A stretch of 57,188 nucleotides of DNA from an uncultured Lachnospiraceae bacterium (GCA_910587295.1 CAJULP010000021.1:1-57188), one strand, 5' to 3'; positions 33,943-43,662 are shown, counted from the first letter of the stretch. Program-made: numbers and translations. The notes: generated by a model not told the origin, from the sequence alone.

Positions 33943-34998
33943 ATGAAAACAAAAGAAAAACAATTTACCCATTTATTAAAACGAATAGCTTCCTTTGCCT
34001 TCCCTTTGGCGCTTGCCGGGATCTTATCCGCCTGCGGGCACAAAAGACCGGAGCCCGCAGCCCCCTATGAGCCAAAGGATTACATCGCCGCCTCAAAGCA
34101 GATCAGTTTTGACTTATCGCAATTGGATGCGGTTCCCAATAATCCTTTTCCTACTTTAAGCGTACCGACCTACATAACGAAGGTAAAGGAAAATTACTTT
34201 ATTGTGGACTGCTACCATAATCAGGTCATTTATCATGATAACCTGGAAGACCCGCTTTATGAGTGGCAGATCATGACGTCGGATATCTCCATGGGACACA
34301 CGCTGGCCAGTGACGAATCCGTCTACCTGATCGATGACACGGAACATAACCGCATTCTGGTGATGGAGGAATCCGTAAACAACAACGGCCGCCCTGTGTT
34401 TGTTCCCACCCAGGAATTCACGGAGATCGGCGACAGGCCCCACTATATCCTCTATGATGCGTATACCGATACCTTTTACGCATGGAGCTCCCAAAGCGGG
34501 GAAATGTTCTTATTCCGCCATGCTCCCGGCGAAAGCGCCATGTATCTGACCGAGGTGCGTTCCATCCCGTCCCTGAAAGGCGTGTACGTGCGCTCCTTTA
34601 CTATTGTGGAAGACCGGGTCTATTTCGTATCCGGAAATAAAAGTATCTTAGAAGCCGACCTGTATTCCTTTGAGATCTTAAAAGAATACCCGGTTCCTGA
34701 CGCTTTGGCGGGCATGATCCAATTGACGCCTATTGCAGATTATTTTTACATTACCATTTCCACTGACAGTACCGGCAGCCAGGATTATGCCACCATGATC
34801 CGTACTAAGAGCCTTTCGGATCTTGCCACAGGAAAATATGAGGATGTCTACCACAACTTTATCGGAGGCGGCACCCCTTATTACATAACACGGATTGATG
34901 ATTTCTGGTATTTAACGGAACACCGCATCCCGGGGCATTCTATCTGGCAGTTTCAGGTTAAGGAAAACGCAATAACAAACGTCACATCCATCTACTGA
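33943..34998 (+). CDS. Predicted lipoprotein, beta-propeller-like
   Basis: 351 residues. N-terminal KKK/R-rich segment, a hydrophobic stretch and the lipobox LSAC (Cys ~ residue 31) indicate lipidation. The mature part has many short beta strands with repeated W/Y-D/E turn motifs (VDCYHNQVIYHD, LIDDTEHNRILVM, FYAWSSQSGEMFLF) typical of a propeller. No ribosome site is obvious. The next gene, 79 bases on, encodes a GT-C membrane glycosyltransferase, so the two probably act on the same surface glycan. Not assigned to a named family. Confidence 0.7.
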   Translation: MKTKEKQFTHLLKRIASFAFPLALAGILSACGHKRPEPAAPYEPKDYIAASKQISFDLSQLDAVPNNPFPTLSVPTYITKVKENYFIVDCYHNQVIYHDNLEDPLYEWQIMTSDISMGHTLASDESVYLIDDTEHNRILVMEESVNNNGRPVFVPTQEFTEIGDRPHYILYDAYTDTFYAWSSQSGEMFLFRHAPGESAMYLTEVRSIPSLKGVYVRSFTIVEDRVYFVSGNKSILEADLYSFEILKEYPVPDALAGMIQLTPIADYFYITISTDSTGSQDYATMIRTKSLSDLATGKYEDVYHNFIGGGTPYYITRIDDFWYLTEHRIPGHSIWQFQVKENAITNVTSIY

Positions 34999-35077
34999 AA
35001 ACGCCGTAATATCCGGAAACTGTATGTGTTATTATTTAATCACGATTTAATAATCCATCTTCGAAAGGAATACACGA

Positions 35078-36676
35078 ATGAAGAAACTGTTCTATGAAAA
35101 CAACGGTTCCCGCACCTTATTTACCAATCACAAATGTGAGCTCGGCACCCTGCTTACCATCATCGTTTCCTGTCTGATAACAGCCGTTTTGCAAGGCAGC
35201 CGGTTCTTTTACAGCGCCCACTATACGAAAGTATTGGTTCTTGCATGTTTGTTTCTTTTTTATACAGGGCTGTTTGCCTGGCTGAAAATATCCAAACGGC
35301 TTACGGAAAATACCGGAATCTATATGATGATCTTCTTAGGCGTTTTGCTGCGCTGCGGATATGTGCTGCTCTCCGGCCTTTACGAACGCCAGCATGACGC
35401 AGGCGCTTATACCGGCATGGGCACTTCCTTTGTCAATCCCGGGCATATCGGCTACATTGAATATATTTATAAATTCCACAAGCTCCCGGATATCAACCCT
35501 TACGAACTGTTTGCCTATTACCACCCGCCGCTGCACCATATCCTTTCCTTTCTCTGGCTTAAGGTGAATATCCTTTTTGGAGCCAGCGAAGAACTTGCCT
35601 TTGAAAACCTGCAGATACTGCCCCTTCTTTATTCCTGCCTGTGCATGTTTACCACCTGGCAGACCTTAAAACTGTTGGAGATCAAGCGGACCGGGCTTTT
35701 GATAGGCCTTGCATTTATGGTCTTTCACCCGGCTTCTGTCATCATGGCCGGCAGCGTGAACAACGACATGCTTACCATATTATTTATGTGCCTGATCATT
35801 TACGGCTCTTTAAAATGGATCCTTAATAAAAATCTGAAGCACTTGATCTTCCTTGCCTTTACGATCGGGCTTGGCATGATCACGAAATTAAATTCCGCAG
35901 TCCTTGCCATCCCCTTAGCACTGATCTTTTTGATCCACTTTATTTCCGTAATCCGGACAAAGAAAAAGGGAATGATCCTTACCTGGGTAAAAAATTATTG
36001 TATCTTCGCCCTTATCGTCATTCCCATCGGTTTATCCTGGATCCTTCGGAACCTGATCCGCTTCGGTGAAAAACCCGGCGTACCCGTTCCCGGGGAAACC
36101 TCGCCTATGTATACCGCCGATTTTTCCTTATGGCAGCGTTTGGGGATCCCTTCCCTTGCCGACCTGCATTTTGATTTTCCTTTCCACCCCATCAGCGCAA
36201 AGGCCTGCGCCAACACCTGGGCCATCATGTTCCATACCTCTTTGTTTACGGAAGAATACCCTGCGGATCTGCCGGATGTACTTTTGGTGCTTTGCCAGAT
36301 TACCTTCATCCTGTCACTATTACTTGGGATAGCAACCGTTATTTTACTGGTATGCGTCCTTTTGGACAAGCGGACCAATTTCCAGATCCGCATTTTCCTG
36401 CTTACCGGCTATTTCATCATGCTGGTTTCCTTTGCCGCCTTTGTCATCATCTACCCTTATACCTGCAGCAGCGATTTCCGCTATGTGGCAATCACCCTGG
36501 TCTATATCTCCATTGCCTTAGGGCTTGGAAACCGGTATTATCTACAGCTCCCGCCCGGCTCTTCCGGATTTTTCCCGGCAAAGGCAGCCCCTGTGTTCAT
36601 GCATATGGTCAATTGCGGGATTCTGGCTGTTTTAATCCTCATTCAGGTTATTTATGTTTTCTGGGGGCGCTGGTAA
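35078..36676 (+). CDS. GT-C membrane glycosyltransferase (ArnT/PMT-like)
   Basis: 532 residues with about eleven predicted membrane helices. Between helices 3 and 4 is an extracellular loop with RQHDAGAYTGMG and YHPPLHH. The acidic residue in the first loop and the H-P-P-L-H motif are characteristic of polyprenyl-phosphate-sugar-dependent GT39/GT83-type enzymes. CGAAAGGA precedes the ATG. Its last 25 bases overlap the end of the TetM-NYN fusion on the other strand, both coding. Probably glycosylates a surface polymer or protein. Confidence 0.8.
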   Translation: MKKLFYENNGSRTLFTNHKCELGTLLTIIVSCLITAVLQGSRFFYSAHYTKVLVLACLFLFYTGLFAWLKISKRLTENTGIYMMIFLGVLLRCGYVLLSGLYERQHDAGAYTGMGTSFVNPGHIGYIEYIYKFHKLPDINPYELFAYYHPPLHHILSFLWLKVNILFGASEELAFENLQILPLLYSCLCMFTTWQTLKLLEIKRTGLLIGLAFMVFHPASVIMAGSVNNDMLTILFMCLIIYGSLKWILNKNLKHLIFLAFTIGLGMITKLNSAVLAIPLALIFLIHFISVIRTKKKGMILTWVKNYCIFALIVIPIGLSWILRNLIRFGEKPGVPVPGETSPMYTADFSLWQRLGIPSLADLHFDFPFHPISAKACANTWAIMFHTSLFTEEYPADLPDVLLVLCQITFILSLLLGIATVILLVCVLLDKRTNFQIRIFLLTGYFIMLVSFAAFVIIYPYTCSSDFRYVAITLVYISIALGLGNRYYLQLPPGSSGFFPAKAAPVFMHMVNCGILAVLILIQVIYVFWGRW

Positions 36677-39414
36677 AATTGTGCCAGCACCTCCTGATCC
36701 ACACCGTCAAGCAGGTAAGTTCCATTTTTCTCCACGCCTTCCAAAAATTCTTCCCGGAGCTTTTGCCCGGCAAGTTTGATCTCCTCCTCCAGATCCCGGG
36801 CAGATAACAGCTTACAGCCCTCCCCCCGGATAATGATCTGCTCCAAGCCGTCGGAGGTGGCAACCGTCACATCATACTTTTTACTGTTTTCATGGGCAAA
36901 CCGCTCAATATAATGGTCCGCTGTCTCAGCCTCTTTGGTGTAGACTACATGGATATTGTGGTAATCAAAGGCTTCCGTGGGGTGTCCGGCAAGCCGGTAA
37001 GCGTCAAACACCGCGATCAGACTGCACTGCCTGATTGCCTGATAATTACACAAAATATCCAAAAGCTTCCCTCTTGCGCTGTCTATGTTCACTTCGGCAA
37101 GCTCCCGAAGCTCCTGCCAGGCAAATATGATATTGTAGCCGTCCACCAACAAATACGGGTCTTTTTTGAGTGCAGGCTTATACACCCTTGTTTCCGATTC
37201 TCCAAAAGAGCCTGCACTTCCCTTCTTTGTCCGTTTCCATCCTTCCCTTGTTCCCTCGCCTCCTTTCTTTCGGTTGGCATAAGAAGTCCGCTGCAAAATG
37301 GCATCAATCTCATCCGTTCCCACAAAAGGCTTTTCGCCGCCACCGGTTGTTCTCGGGCGCATTTCCTGTATATCCGCTTCTTTGCCCCAGATTTCTTCTT
37401 CTCTGCCTTCCATCCTGCCGTCGCTTTCCGTAAGCGTGCTTTCCAGATGCATATATTCCGGCACCTTATCCCACTCCACCACAAACCCTGCCCCATGGGC
37501 GCAGAACACGGAGGAAGCGGGGTTTTCCGTATCCCGCAGGGGATCATACCCGATCCGTTCCATAACTTCCCGGGTATTATGACAGGGGAAATAGCCCTTC
37601 ACCGTACAGGAAAGCACTCCTCTTCCTTTTGTGTAGGCTGTCACCTCCTTTTGATAGCCCTGCAGCTTGGAAACCGGCGCTGTTCCTGTTAAGACCGCAG
37701 ACTCCATCCCCTGGTCTTCCAGCACAAAATCGGCCCTCTTTGCTTCCAGGTCCGCCATTGCCCTTCCCACCAGGGCGGCCGGGATCTCCAGACGAAATTC
37801 ATACCAGGGCTCCAAAAGGATGCTCTTCGCCTGCATCAGGCCCTGGCGCACCGCCCGGTAAGCAGCCTGTCTGAAATCCCCGCCTTCCGTATGCTTTAAG
37901 TGCGATCTGCCTGCTGTCAGAGTGATTTTCACATCCGTAAGAACAGACCCGGTGAGCACGCCCACATGCTCCCGCTCCTCTAAATGGGTCAGGACAAGCC
38001 TCTGCCAGTTCCGCTCCAACAGATCCTGGCTGCACTTTGCATCCACTGCCACGCCGCTTCCTGCTTCCCCCGGCTCCATCCTGACATGCACTTCCGCATA
38101 ATGGCGCAGGGGTTCAAAATGCCCTACCCCTTCCACAGTGTTGGCTATGGTCTCCTTGTAGATAATGCTGCCTTCACCGAAATCCACCGCTATCCCAAAC
38201 CGTTCCATAATAAGTGTTTTTAAAATTTCCGTCTGGACCTGCCCCATAATCTGAATTATCAAATCCTGATTTATCTCATCCCATAGAATGTGGAGCATGG
38301 GATCTTCCTCTTCCAGCTGACGTAATTTCGGTAACATAACAGCCGCATCCATTCCTTCCGGCAAAAGGATCCGGTAACCCAAAACCGGCTCAAGCACCGG
38401 ATACATCACTGTTTCCTCAATCCCGAGCCCTTCTCCGGACCAGGTATCACTAAGTCCTGTCACGGCACAGATACTACCGGCACACAGGGTATCCGCTATC
38501 TCAAATTTTTCTCCAGAGTAAATTCTGATTTGATTGACCTTCTCCTGCCAGGTTCCTGATTCACCTTCTCCCTTCCTTTGTTTCCTTCCCCCTAACATTT
38601 CTTTCACTTTTAAGAGACCACCAGTTATTTTCATGTGCGTGAGACGGTTCCCCTGCGCATCACGTGTTATCTTAAACACCCTTGCCCCAAAGGCTTCCGG
38701 GTAATTTTTTTGCCGGGCATACTCTGAAAGTCCTTCTAAAAACTCCTCCACCCCGAACAGCTTCAGGGCGGAGCCAAAAAAGCAGGGAAAGATTTTTCTT
38801 TCCCTGATACCGTTACTGATCTGTTCTTTGGCAATCTGCCCGCTTTCTAAAAATTCCTCCAAAAGCCCTTCCCCGCAGACTGCGATTTCTTCAAAAAATT
38901 CTTCACTGCCTTGTCCGGAAAAATCCACACAGCCATCGCCCAGCTGCTTTCGGAGCTGTTCCATGATAAAATCCCTGTCCACCCCCGGCTGATCCATTTT
39001 GTTCACAAAAATAAAAACCGGAATCCCATAACGGCCAAGGAGCTTCCAAAGCGTATGGGTATGCCCCTGCACGCCATCGCTGCCGCTGATGATCAATATG
39101 GCATAATCCAAAACCTGCAGCGTCCGCTCCATCTCTGCGGAAAAATCCACATGCCCCGGGGTATCCAGCAAGGTAAGTTCCAGATCTCCTAACATAAGCT
39201 GTGCCTGCTTGGAAAAAATAGTGATGCCCCGCTCCCGCTCCTGGGAATAGGTATCAAAAAAAGCGTCTTTTTTGTCCACCCTTCCCAATTTGCGGATACT
39301 GCCGCAGGTATAAAGCATGGCTTCCGATAAGGTCGTCTTTCCCGCATCCACATGGGCCAGCAGGCCGGCGCAAATATGCTTCCTTGTTTTCTTTTCTTCT
39401 CCTTGACCGCCCAT
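36652..39414 (-). CDS. TetM-like ribosomal GTPase fused to Rae1/YacP NYN nuclease domain
   Basis: 920 residues. The N-terminal ~650 are an EF-G/TetM-type translational GTPase: P-loop AHVDAGKTT (~19-27), RERGITI, DTPGHVDF, NKMD, then domains II-V with the loop VTGLSDTWSGEGLG and the EF-G-like C-terminal domain (ITLTAGRSHLKHTEGGDFRQAA). After a charged linker (~660-750) comes a NYN domain, YLLVDGYNIIFAW (from ~753), with acidic residues D758, D804 (VFDAY), D833 and D855 (TSDGLEQ). That domain matches YacP/Rae1, an A-site mRNA endonuclease in Bacillus. TetM also acts at the A site, so the fusion suggests joint action on stalled or drug-bound ribosomes. It follows a glycosidase gene by 11 bases. 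Confidence 0.9.
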   Translation of the reverse strand: MGGQGEEKKTRKHICAGLLAHVDAGKTTLSEAMLYTCGSIRKLGRVDKKDAFFDTYSQERERGITIFSKQAQLMLGDLELTLLDTPGHVDFSAEMERTLQVLDYAILIISGSDGVQGHTHTLWKLLGRYGIPVFIFVNKMDQPGVDRDFIMEQLRKQLGDGCVDFSGQGSEEFFEEIAVCGEGLLEEFLESGQIAKEQISNGIRERKIFPCFFGSALKLFGVEEFLEGLSEYARQKNYPEAFGARVFKITRDAQGNRLTHMKITGGLLKVKEMLGGRKQRKGEGESGTWQEKVNQIRIYSGEKFEIADTLCAGSICAVTGLSDTWSGEGLGIEETVMYPVLEPVLGYRILLPEGMDAAVMLPKLRQLEEEDPMLHILWDEINQDLIIQIMGQVQTEILKTLIMERFGIAVDFGEGSIIYKETIANTVEGVGHFEPLRHYAEVHVRMEPGEAGSGVAVDAKCSQDLLERNWQRLVLTHLEEREHVGVLTGSVLTDVKITLTAGRSHLKHTEGGDFRQAAYRAVRQGLMQAKSILLEPWYEFRLEIPAALVGRAMADLEAKRADFVLEDQGMESAVLTGTAPVSKLQGYQKEVTAYTKGRGVLSCTVKGYFPCHNTREVMERIGYDPLRDTENPASSVFCAHGAGFVVEWDKVPEYMHLESTLTESDGRMEGREEEIWGKEADIQEMRPRTTGGGEKPFVGTDEIDAILQRTSYANRKKGGEGTREGWKRTKKGSAGSFGESETRVYKPALKKDPYLLVDGYNIIFAWQELRELAEVNIDSARGKLLDILCNYQAIRQCSLIAVFDAYRLAGHPTEAFDYHNIHVVYTKEAETADHYIERFAHENSKKYDVTVATSDGLEQIIIRGEGCKLLSARDLEEEIKLAGQKLREEFLEGVEKNGTYLLDGVDQEVLAQFYQRPQKT

Positions 39415-39425
39415 GAAAATATCTC

Positions 39426-41366
39426 CTATCCGTATGATTCAACAGACTCTAACAGCAACGCATCACAGCCTTTAGCTTCCCAATGCAGGTTTCCCTGATT
39501 TCCTTCAAATCTTATGCCGCTCCACAGATCCCTGTAGCAGCCTGAGCCAGCAAGGCCCATGCGTTCCAGATTGATCGACACCGTTTCATTTTCCTTTTTC
39601 CAGTGGAAGAGAGCTATGTAATCTTTTCCGTTTATCTTTGCCGTGTAGGCGGCTGACGCACTGCTCTGGGCTGATTCCGCCGGCACGAATACGGTCTTAG
39701 AGGCTGCTACCCGGTTCACTTCCCGGTTACATGCAAACTTAAGCGCTCTCTCCCTTGCCTCCGGCCTCTCATAGTCGTCGCTGAGCATCATGACGGTTCC
39801 GCCGATCACTGCCGTTGTGTAGCGGGCCCTTGCTTCTCCCTCCGTACTGTCCTCCTCCATTCCAAAGCTCCTAAGAAGGACAATATGATCCGGATCGTTG
39901 AACTGGTATAATCTTCCGTTCAACCACCAACCATAGGTCTGAGAGTTCAACTCATATTCCACATCCTGCGCCGTTCCAAACGCATCGCAGGATACCCTTC
40001 TGGCATGTCCGTACCCGTAAGGGAATATGGGTGCGATAGACAGGCTGATGAAAAACGGCCTGCCAATCTTCTCCTCATCCAGAAGTTCATTCAAAAACGC
40101 ATACCCCTGATTGATCGCCTGTCTTCCTGTCCGGACATTTGGATCATAATGACAGCCCTCCATGCCTCCATGGCTCATAAAGTCAACCTTTACGTAATCA
40201 TAGTTCCATTTCACAAAATCCGTAAATTTGCGCTCGGTCATCTGCTTCCAGAGGGGATGGGTCAGATCATAGGGGATTGCCCCGTCTACCCTTGCAAGGA
40301 AACGCCCTTTTTCATCCCGAAGAAGGATTTCTTCCATCCGGTGCCCCGGCGCTCCGGGAATCTCCTCTTTGACGTCTTTTCCAAAAAAGGCAAAGGGCGC
40401 GTCATAGATCCCTGCCTTTTGTCCGCACTTGTGAAGCCTTTCCGCCTGTGCCGCCAGTCTCTCTTCGCTCATCACTCTCCATCCGGCGTCCAGATTAATA
40501 TACGTGGTCTGTTCATTCTGGTATCCCCCCGGCATCAGCTCCCTTAGCACAAATTCCGCCGTATCCTCGTACCGTTTCTCGTTCAGGCGGAACGCAAGTC
40601 CTGCCCAGCTGTTAAACCCAAAAGGCACGCCGTGGTTCCACCGAAGGGGAGCATGTTCCCTGGAAAGAAAATCTCCGTACTCCTCCAAAAGCCTTCTGTA
40701 ATCCCCGCCATACAAAATTCCAAATCTGCCGGAGCATACCTGTACGCCCTTCACGGCGCCATGCAAAACCGCATCGTGGGTTCCCTCGTCCGCCATTCCG
40801 CTTCTTGCCTCTATCGTGTTGGCATCCGTGGCCGAGCAGACAAAACCGTTTTTCCACAGATCAAAATCAAGCGCCCCCATCACAATACCTTCCCTTGTAT
40901 CCTCCGAGTAAAGCGCCGTAACCTCATAGCTCTTTCTTCCGGCCTTAAGAGGCAGCGCCTCATAGCGAAGCCACATAGTATTGTCATAAGGCACCGTCAG
41001 CATCTTCACCCACAGATCTTTCCAAAGCGGCGATGCCGTTTTCCCTTCCGCTTTCTCCGGAGCGCTGATCACCAGCGGCGTGATCAGGCGGCTTTCGATC
41101 TCTTCGCCATTTTGTCCGCAAAGGCAGCACTTTACCCATGCCATTCCCTCTTTGGTCACGCCCAGGTGTTCTGTCAGATTTATTCCTTCCTCCCCTTCAA
41201 AATAAAGCTCCAGACCCTGATCCGTCTCCTGTTTGGATTTTAATGCCGCACTTCTTGTGTCAACCCGCCTTCCGTCTGTAGTTTCTCCACAGGCACATGC
41301 TTTTAAGATCAGTTTTCCGTCCTCTTCAAGTTCCCAGAACCCGTTCCCCAGATATTCCCATTTCAT
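39426..41366 (-). CDS. Clan GH-D glycosidase, alpha-galactosidase-like
   Basis: 646 residues. A beta-sandwich N-terminal domain (1-240) is followed by a TIM barrel with GFNSWAGLAF, YINLDAGWRV, and the nucleophile motif YVKVDFMSHGG (D395), as in GH27/GH36/GH31-type retaining enzymes. Ends with a small beta domain (KDYIALFHWKKENETVSIN). CGGAGG precedes the start. No signal peptide, so it acts inside the cell on an imported oligosaccharide. Downstream of a ROK sugar kinase and a terminator. Substrate is inferred only at clan level. Confidence 0.8.
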   Translation of the reverse strand: MKWEYLGNGFWELEEDGKLILKACACGETTDGRRVDTRSAALKSKQETDQGLELYFEGEEGINLTEHLGVTKEGMAWVKCCLCGQNGEEIESRLITPLVISAPEKAEGKTASPLWKDLWVKMLTVPYDNTMWLRYEALPLKAGRKSYEVTALYSEDTREGIVMGALDFDLWKNGFVCSATDANTIEARSGMADEGTHDAVLHGAVKGVQVCSGRFGILYGGDYRRLLEEYGDFLSREHAPLRWNHGVPFGFNSWAGLAFRLNEKRYEDTAEFVLRELMPGGYQNEQTTYINLDAGWRVMSEERLAAQAERLHKCGQKAGIYDAPFAFFGKDVKEEIPGAPGHRMEEILLRDEKGRFLARVDGAIPYDLTHPLWKQMTERKFTDFVKWNYDYVKVDFMSHGGMEGCHYDPNVRTGRQAINQGYAFLNELLDEEKIGRPFFISLSIAPIFPYGYGHARRVSCDAFGTAQDVEYELNSQTYGWWLNGRLYQFNDPDHIVLLRSFGMEEDSTEGEARARYTTAVIGGTVMMLSDDYERPEARERALKFACNREVNRVAASKTVFVPAESAQSSASAAYTAKINGKDYIALFHWKKENETVSINLERMGLAGSGCYRDLWSGIRFEGNQGNLHWEAKGCDALLLESVESYG

Positions 41367-41411
41367 TTGTCAGGCACCTCCGTTTATGCAAATAATCCGT
41401 CAAAGTATGTG

Positions 41412-41440
41412 AAAAAGACCGAAAACCAAAGTTTTCAGCC
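41412..41440 (-). terminator. Terminator after ROK kinase
   Basis: Minus strand GGCTGAAAAC pairs with GTTTTCGGTC (41417-41440, two G-U pairs), followed by TTTTT. It lies just beyond the ROK stop codon (41459) and before the glycosidase start. Confidence 0.75.
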
Positions 41441-41458
41441 TTTTGCCTTTACTGTGTT

Positions 41459-42331
41459 TTAACCCACAAGGGCTCTTCTTCCAAGTTCTAACGCTCCCAT
41501 AATGCCCTGATCGTCGTTTAAGCTTGCGGGAACAATGTAATGCTCCATATCTTTCAGTTCTTCCGTCTTGATATAACCGTTTAACATTTCCTTCACATAA
41601 TTGCGAATCAGCGGGAATAACTGTTCCTGATGCATCACCCCGCCGCCTAAAATGATCATCTCCGGTGAAAGTGTCAGAATATATCCGGTAAGAGCCTGGG
41701 CAATGTAATATGCCTCAAGATCCCAGACCTCTTTCCTGTCCTTTAAGTTGACCGCCTTCTCACCCCAGCGCGCTTCCAGTGCCGGCCCTGCCGCCATGCC
41801 TTCCAGGCATGCCTTATGGTAAGGGCATTTGCCCTCATATTTGTCGTCCTCCCGCCTGTTGACCATCACATGGCCCGCCTCCGGATGGAGCATCCCGTGC
41901 AAAAGCCTGCCCTCTATGTAAATGCCCGCACCCACGCCGGTTCCGATCGTAATATAGATCACGCAGCTTTTCCCTTTTGCCTGCCCGAAGGTAACTTCCC
42001 CCAGCACGGAACCGTTCACATCGGTGTCAAACCCCACCGGAATCCCCAGTGCCCTCTCAAAGGCGCCTGCCATATCGTAATCTGCCCATGCCAGCTTCGG
42101 CGTACTGGTGATGTAACCGTAGGTCTTTGACTTCTTATCCGGGTCAATCGGTCCAAAGCACCCGATCCCCAAAGCTTCCACATCCGCCTTTTGGAAATAC
42201 TCAATCATGGCCGGCACGGTATCTTCCGGTGTTTTCGTTGGAAAGGAAATCTGCTCAAAGATCTTCCCTGTTTCATCCCCAATCGCACATACCATTTTAG
42301 TTCCGCCAGCTTCCAATGCCCCTAATCTCAT
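41459..42331 (-). CDS. ROK-family sugar kinase, fructokinase-like
   Basis: 290 residues. ATP-binding LGALEAGGTKMVCAIGD at the N-terminus, catalytic FDTDVNGSVLGE (Asp), the GTGVGAGIYIEGRLLHG loop and the zinc motif H-x10-C-P-Y-H-x-x-C (GHVMVNRRE ... CPYHKACLEG). Length and motif spacing fit the short fructokinase/mannokinase type. AAAAGGAG upstream. Fourteen bases downstream of a histidine phosphatase gene. Phosphorylates a hexose freed by the neighbouring glycosidase or imported directly. Confidence 0.9.
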   Translation of the reverse strand: MRLGALEAGGTKMVCAIGDETGKIFEQISFPTKTPEDTVPAMIEYFQKADVEALGIGCFGPIDPDKKSKTYGYITSTPKLAWADYDMAGAFERALGIPVGFDTDVNGSVLGEVTFGQAKGKSCVIYITIGTGVGAGIYIEGRLLHGMLHPEAGHVMVNRREDDKYEGKCPYHKACLEGMAAGPALEARWGEKAVNLKDRKEVWDLEAYYIAQALTGYILTLSPEMIILGGGVMHQEQLFPLIRNYVKEMLNGYIKTEELKDMEHYIVPASLNDDQGIMGALELGRRALVG

Positions 42332-42345
42332 AATTTTTCTCCTTT

Positions 42346-42939
42346 TTATGCTTTTTGCGTATTTTTATATTTACCAAAAAATAAATCCGGCTCTATCTCC
42401 ACAATCCCTGTATTCCCTGTCTTATAGTTCTTTGCCATGTCCTCAAAAGGCGTATCATACACAAAAGAAAGCAATGTCATGATCACTGCACTGTGAGTCA
42501 CCGCCAACACGTTTCCGCCATTTTTTTCCATAAGGTCTGCCAGCGTCGGAAGAAGCCTGTCTAAAAGCTGCTGGTAGGATTCCCCCTGAGGAGGTACCTG
42601 ATAACGTCTGTTATTATACCATGCCTGATACGCTTCCGGGAACTGTTCCCTGACCTGTCTCCATGTGTAACCTTCCCATTTCCCCAGGGAAATCTCCTCA
42701 AGCCCCTGCCTGATCTGCGGCTCTAAGCCTATCATACGGCCGACTACCTGAGCCGTTTCAAAAGCCCGCTTCTGTCTGCTGGAATAGAGGGAAGAAATAT
42801 GATGCTTTTCCTTCAATTTCATCGCCAGCTCCTGCGCCTGCCGTCGTCCCTGCTCATTTAGGGGCGTATCTGTCTGTCCTTGTATCCTGTTTTGCAGGTT
42901 CCAGTCAGTTTCACCATGTCTTACGAGGTAAAGTTTCAT
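42346..42939 (-). CDS. Histidine phosphatase (phosphoglycerate mutase superfamily)
   Basis: 197 residues. It starts KLYLVRHGETDWNLQNR (catalytic RHG), has SLYSSRQKRAFETAQ, LGKWEGYTWRQV and the second active-site His in VLAVTHSAVIM. Members dephosphorylate sugar phosphates, phosphoglycerate or cobalamin precursors; this one is next to a sugar kinase and glycosidase. Substrate not assignable. Confidence 0.9.
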   Translation of the reverse strand: MKLYLVRHGETDWNLQNRIQGQTDTPLNEQGRRQAQELAMKLKEKHHISSLYSSRQKRAFETAQVVGRMIGLEPQIRQGLEEISLGKWEGYTWRQVREQFPEAYQAWYNNRRYQVPPQGESYQQLLDRLLPTLADLMEKNGGNVLAVTHSAVIMTLLSFVYDTPFEDMAKNYKTGNTGIVEIEPDLFFGKYKNTQKA

Positions 42940-43080
42940 ACATGTCCTTTCTGCACTTCCTTGTGCCTACATGCCAAGTATATCACCTTTTTCCCTCGTA
43001 GTGAAGTGATGTTTGGAAGTTTTACCTCCAAACTTTCCATTGGCAAAAATGCTGAATTTTCGGAATTTTCTTAATTTAAG

Positions 43081-43110
43081 CTGACATTTTCAGGAAAAAT
43101 GGGGTAGAAT
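43081..43110 (+). promoter_or_regulatory. Promoter of CarD-family gene
   Basis: CTGACA (43081-43086), 18-base spacer, TAGAAT (43105-43110), then AATAATATAG. It precedes AAAGGAGG by about 20 bases. Upstream, GAATTTTCGGAATTTTC is a short direct repeat, and GGAAGTTT/AAACTT form an imperfect inverted repeat. Confidence 0.5.
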
Positions 43111-43149
43111 AATAATATAGTCAAATTCTTAAAGGAGGTGTTGTGTGAA

Positions 43150-43650
43150 ATGTTTCAAAAAGGTGATTATGTAATTTGCGGCAACAACGGGATCTGCAGC
43201 GTACAAGATATCACCACCTTAAATATCAGTGGTGTGGACAAGAAACGGCAGTATTATCTGTTAAAACCGGTCTTCCAATCCGGCAGCACGGTATATGTTC
43301 CTTTAGATACCGCCGAAAGTTCCATCCGACGTGCGTCTTCCAGGCAGGAAGCGGATGCGCTTATCAAATCCATCCCCGATATTCCCCTGATTCCTCTTGC
43401 TGACGAAAAGACTCTGGAAAAAACCTACAAAGAGTATATGCACGAAGGAAGCTGTGAATCCTGGGTCAAACTGCTTAAAACCATCTATCTCCGAAAACAG
43501 AGCCGTATTTTAAAGGGATCTAAAGTCACCGCATTAGACAGCCGGTATTTTAAACAGGTGGAAGATTTCCTGTATGGGGAGTTGTCCGTTGCCCTGGGGA
43601 TTTCCCGGGATCAGGTGCGGGATTATATCTCTGAAACCATCCACCCATAG
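43150..43650 (+). CDS. CarD/CdnL-family transcription regulator
   Basis: 166 residues from ATG 43150 (GTG or TTG starts 9-12 bases upstream are possible but overlap the ribosome site AAAGGAGG). The N-terminal ~60 residues form the RNA-polymerase-interacting Tudor-like domain (FQKGDYVICGNNGICSVQDI, YYLLKPV, STVYVPL). The C-terminal helical part, with RILKGSKVTALDSRYFKQVEDFLYGELS, is typical of the short CarD/CdnL proteins that stabilise open promoter complexes. Own promoter and terminator. Confidence 0.88.
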   Translation: MFQKGDYVICGNNGICSVQDITTLNISGVDKKRQYYLLKPVFQSGSTVYVPLDTAESSIRRASSRQEADALIKSIPDIPLIPLADEKTLEKTYKEYMHEGSCESWVKLLKTIYLRKQSRILKGSKVTALDSRYFKQVEDFLYGELSVALGISRDQVRDYISETIHP

Positions 43651-43662
43651 CCAGCTAAAACT

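Noticed and set aside
36652..39414. Calling this a tetracycline resistance gene
   Set aside because: The GTPase part is divergent from named Tet proteins, carries an extra nuclease domain and sits with sugar genes; resistance is not supported by sequence alone.
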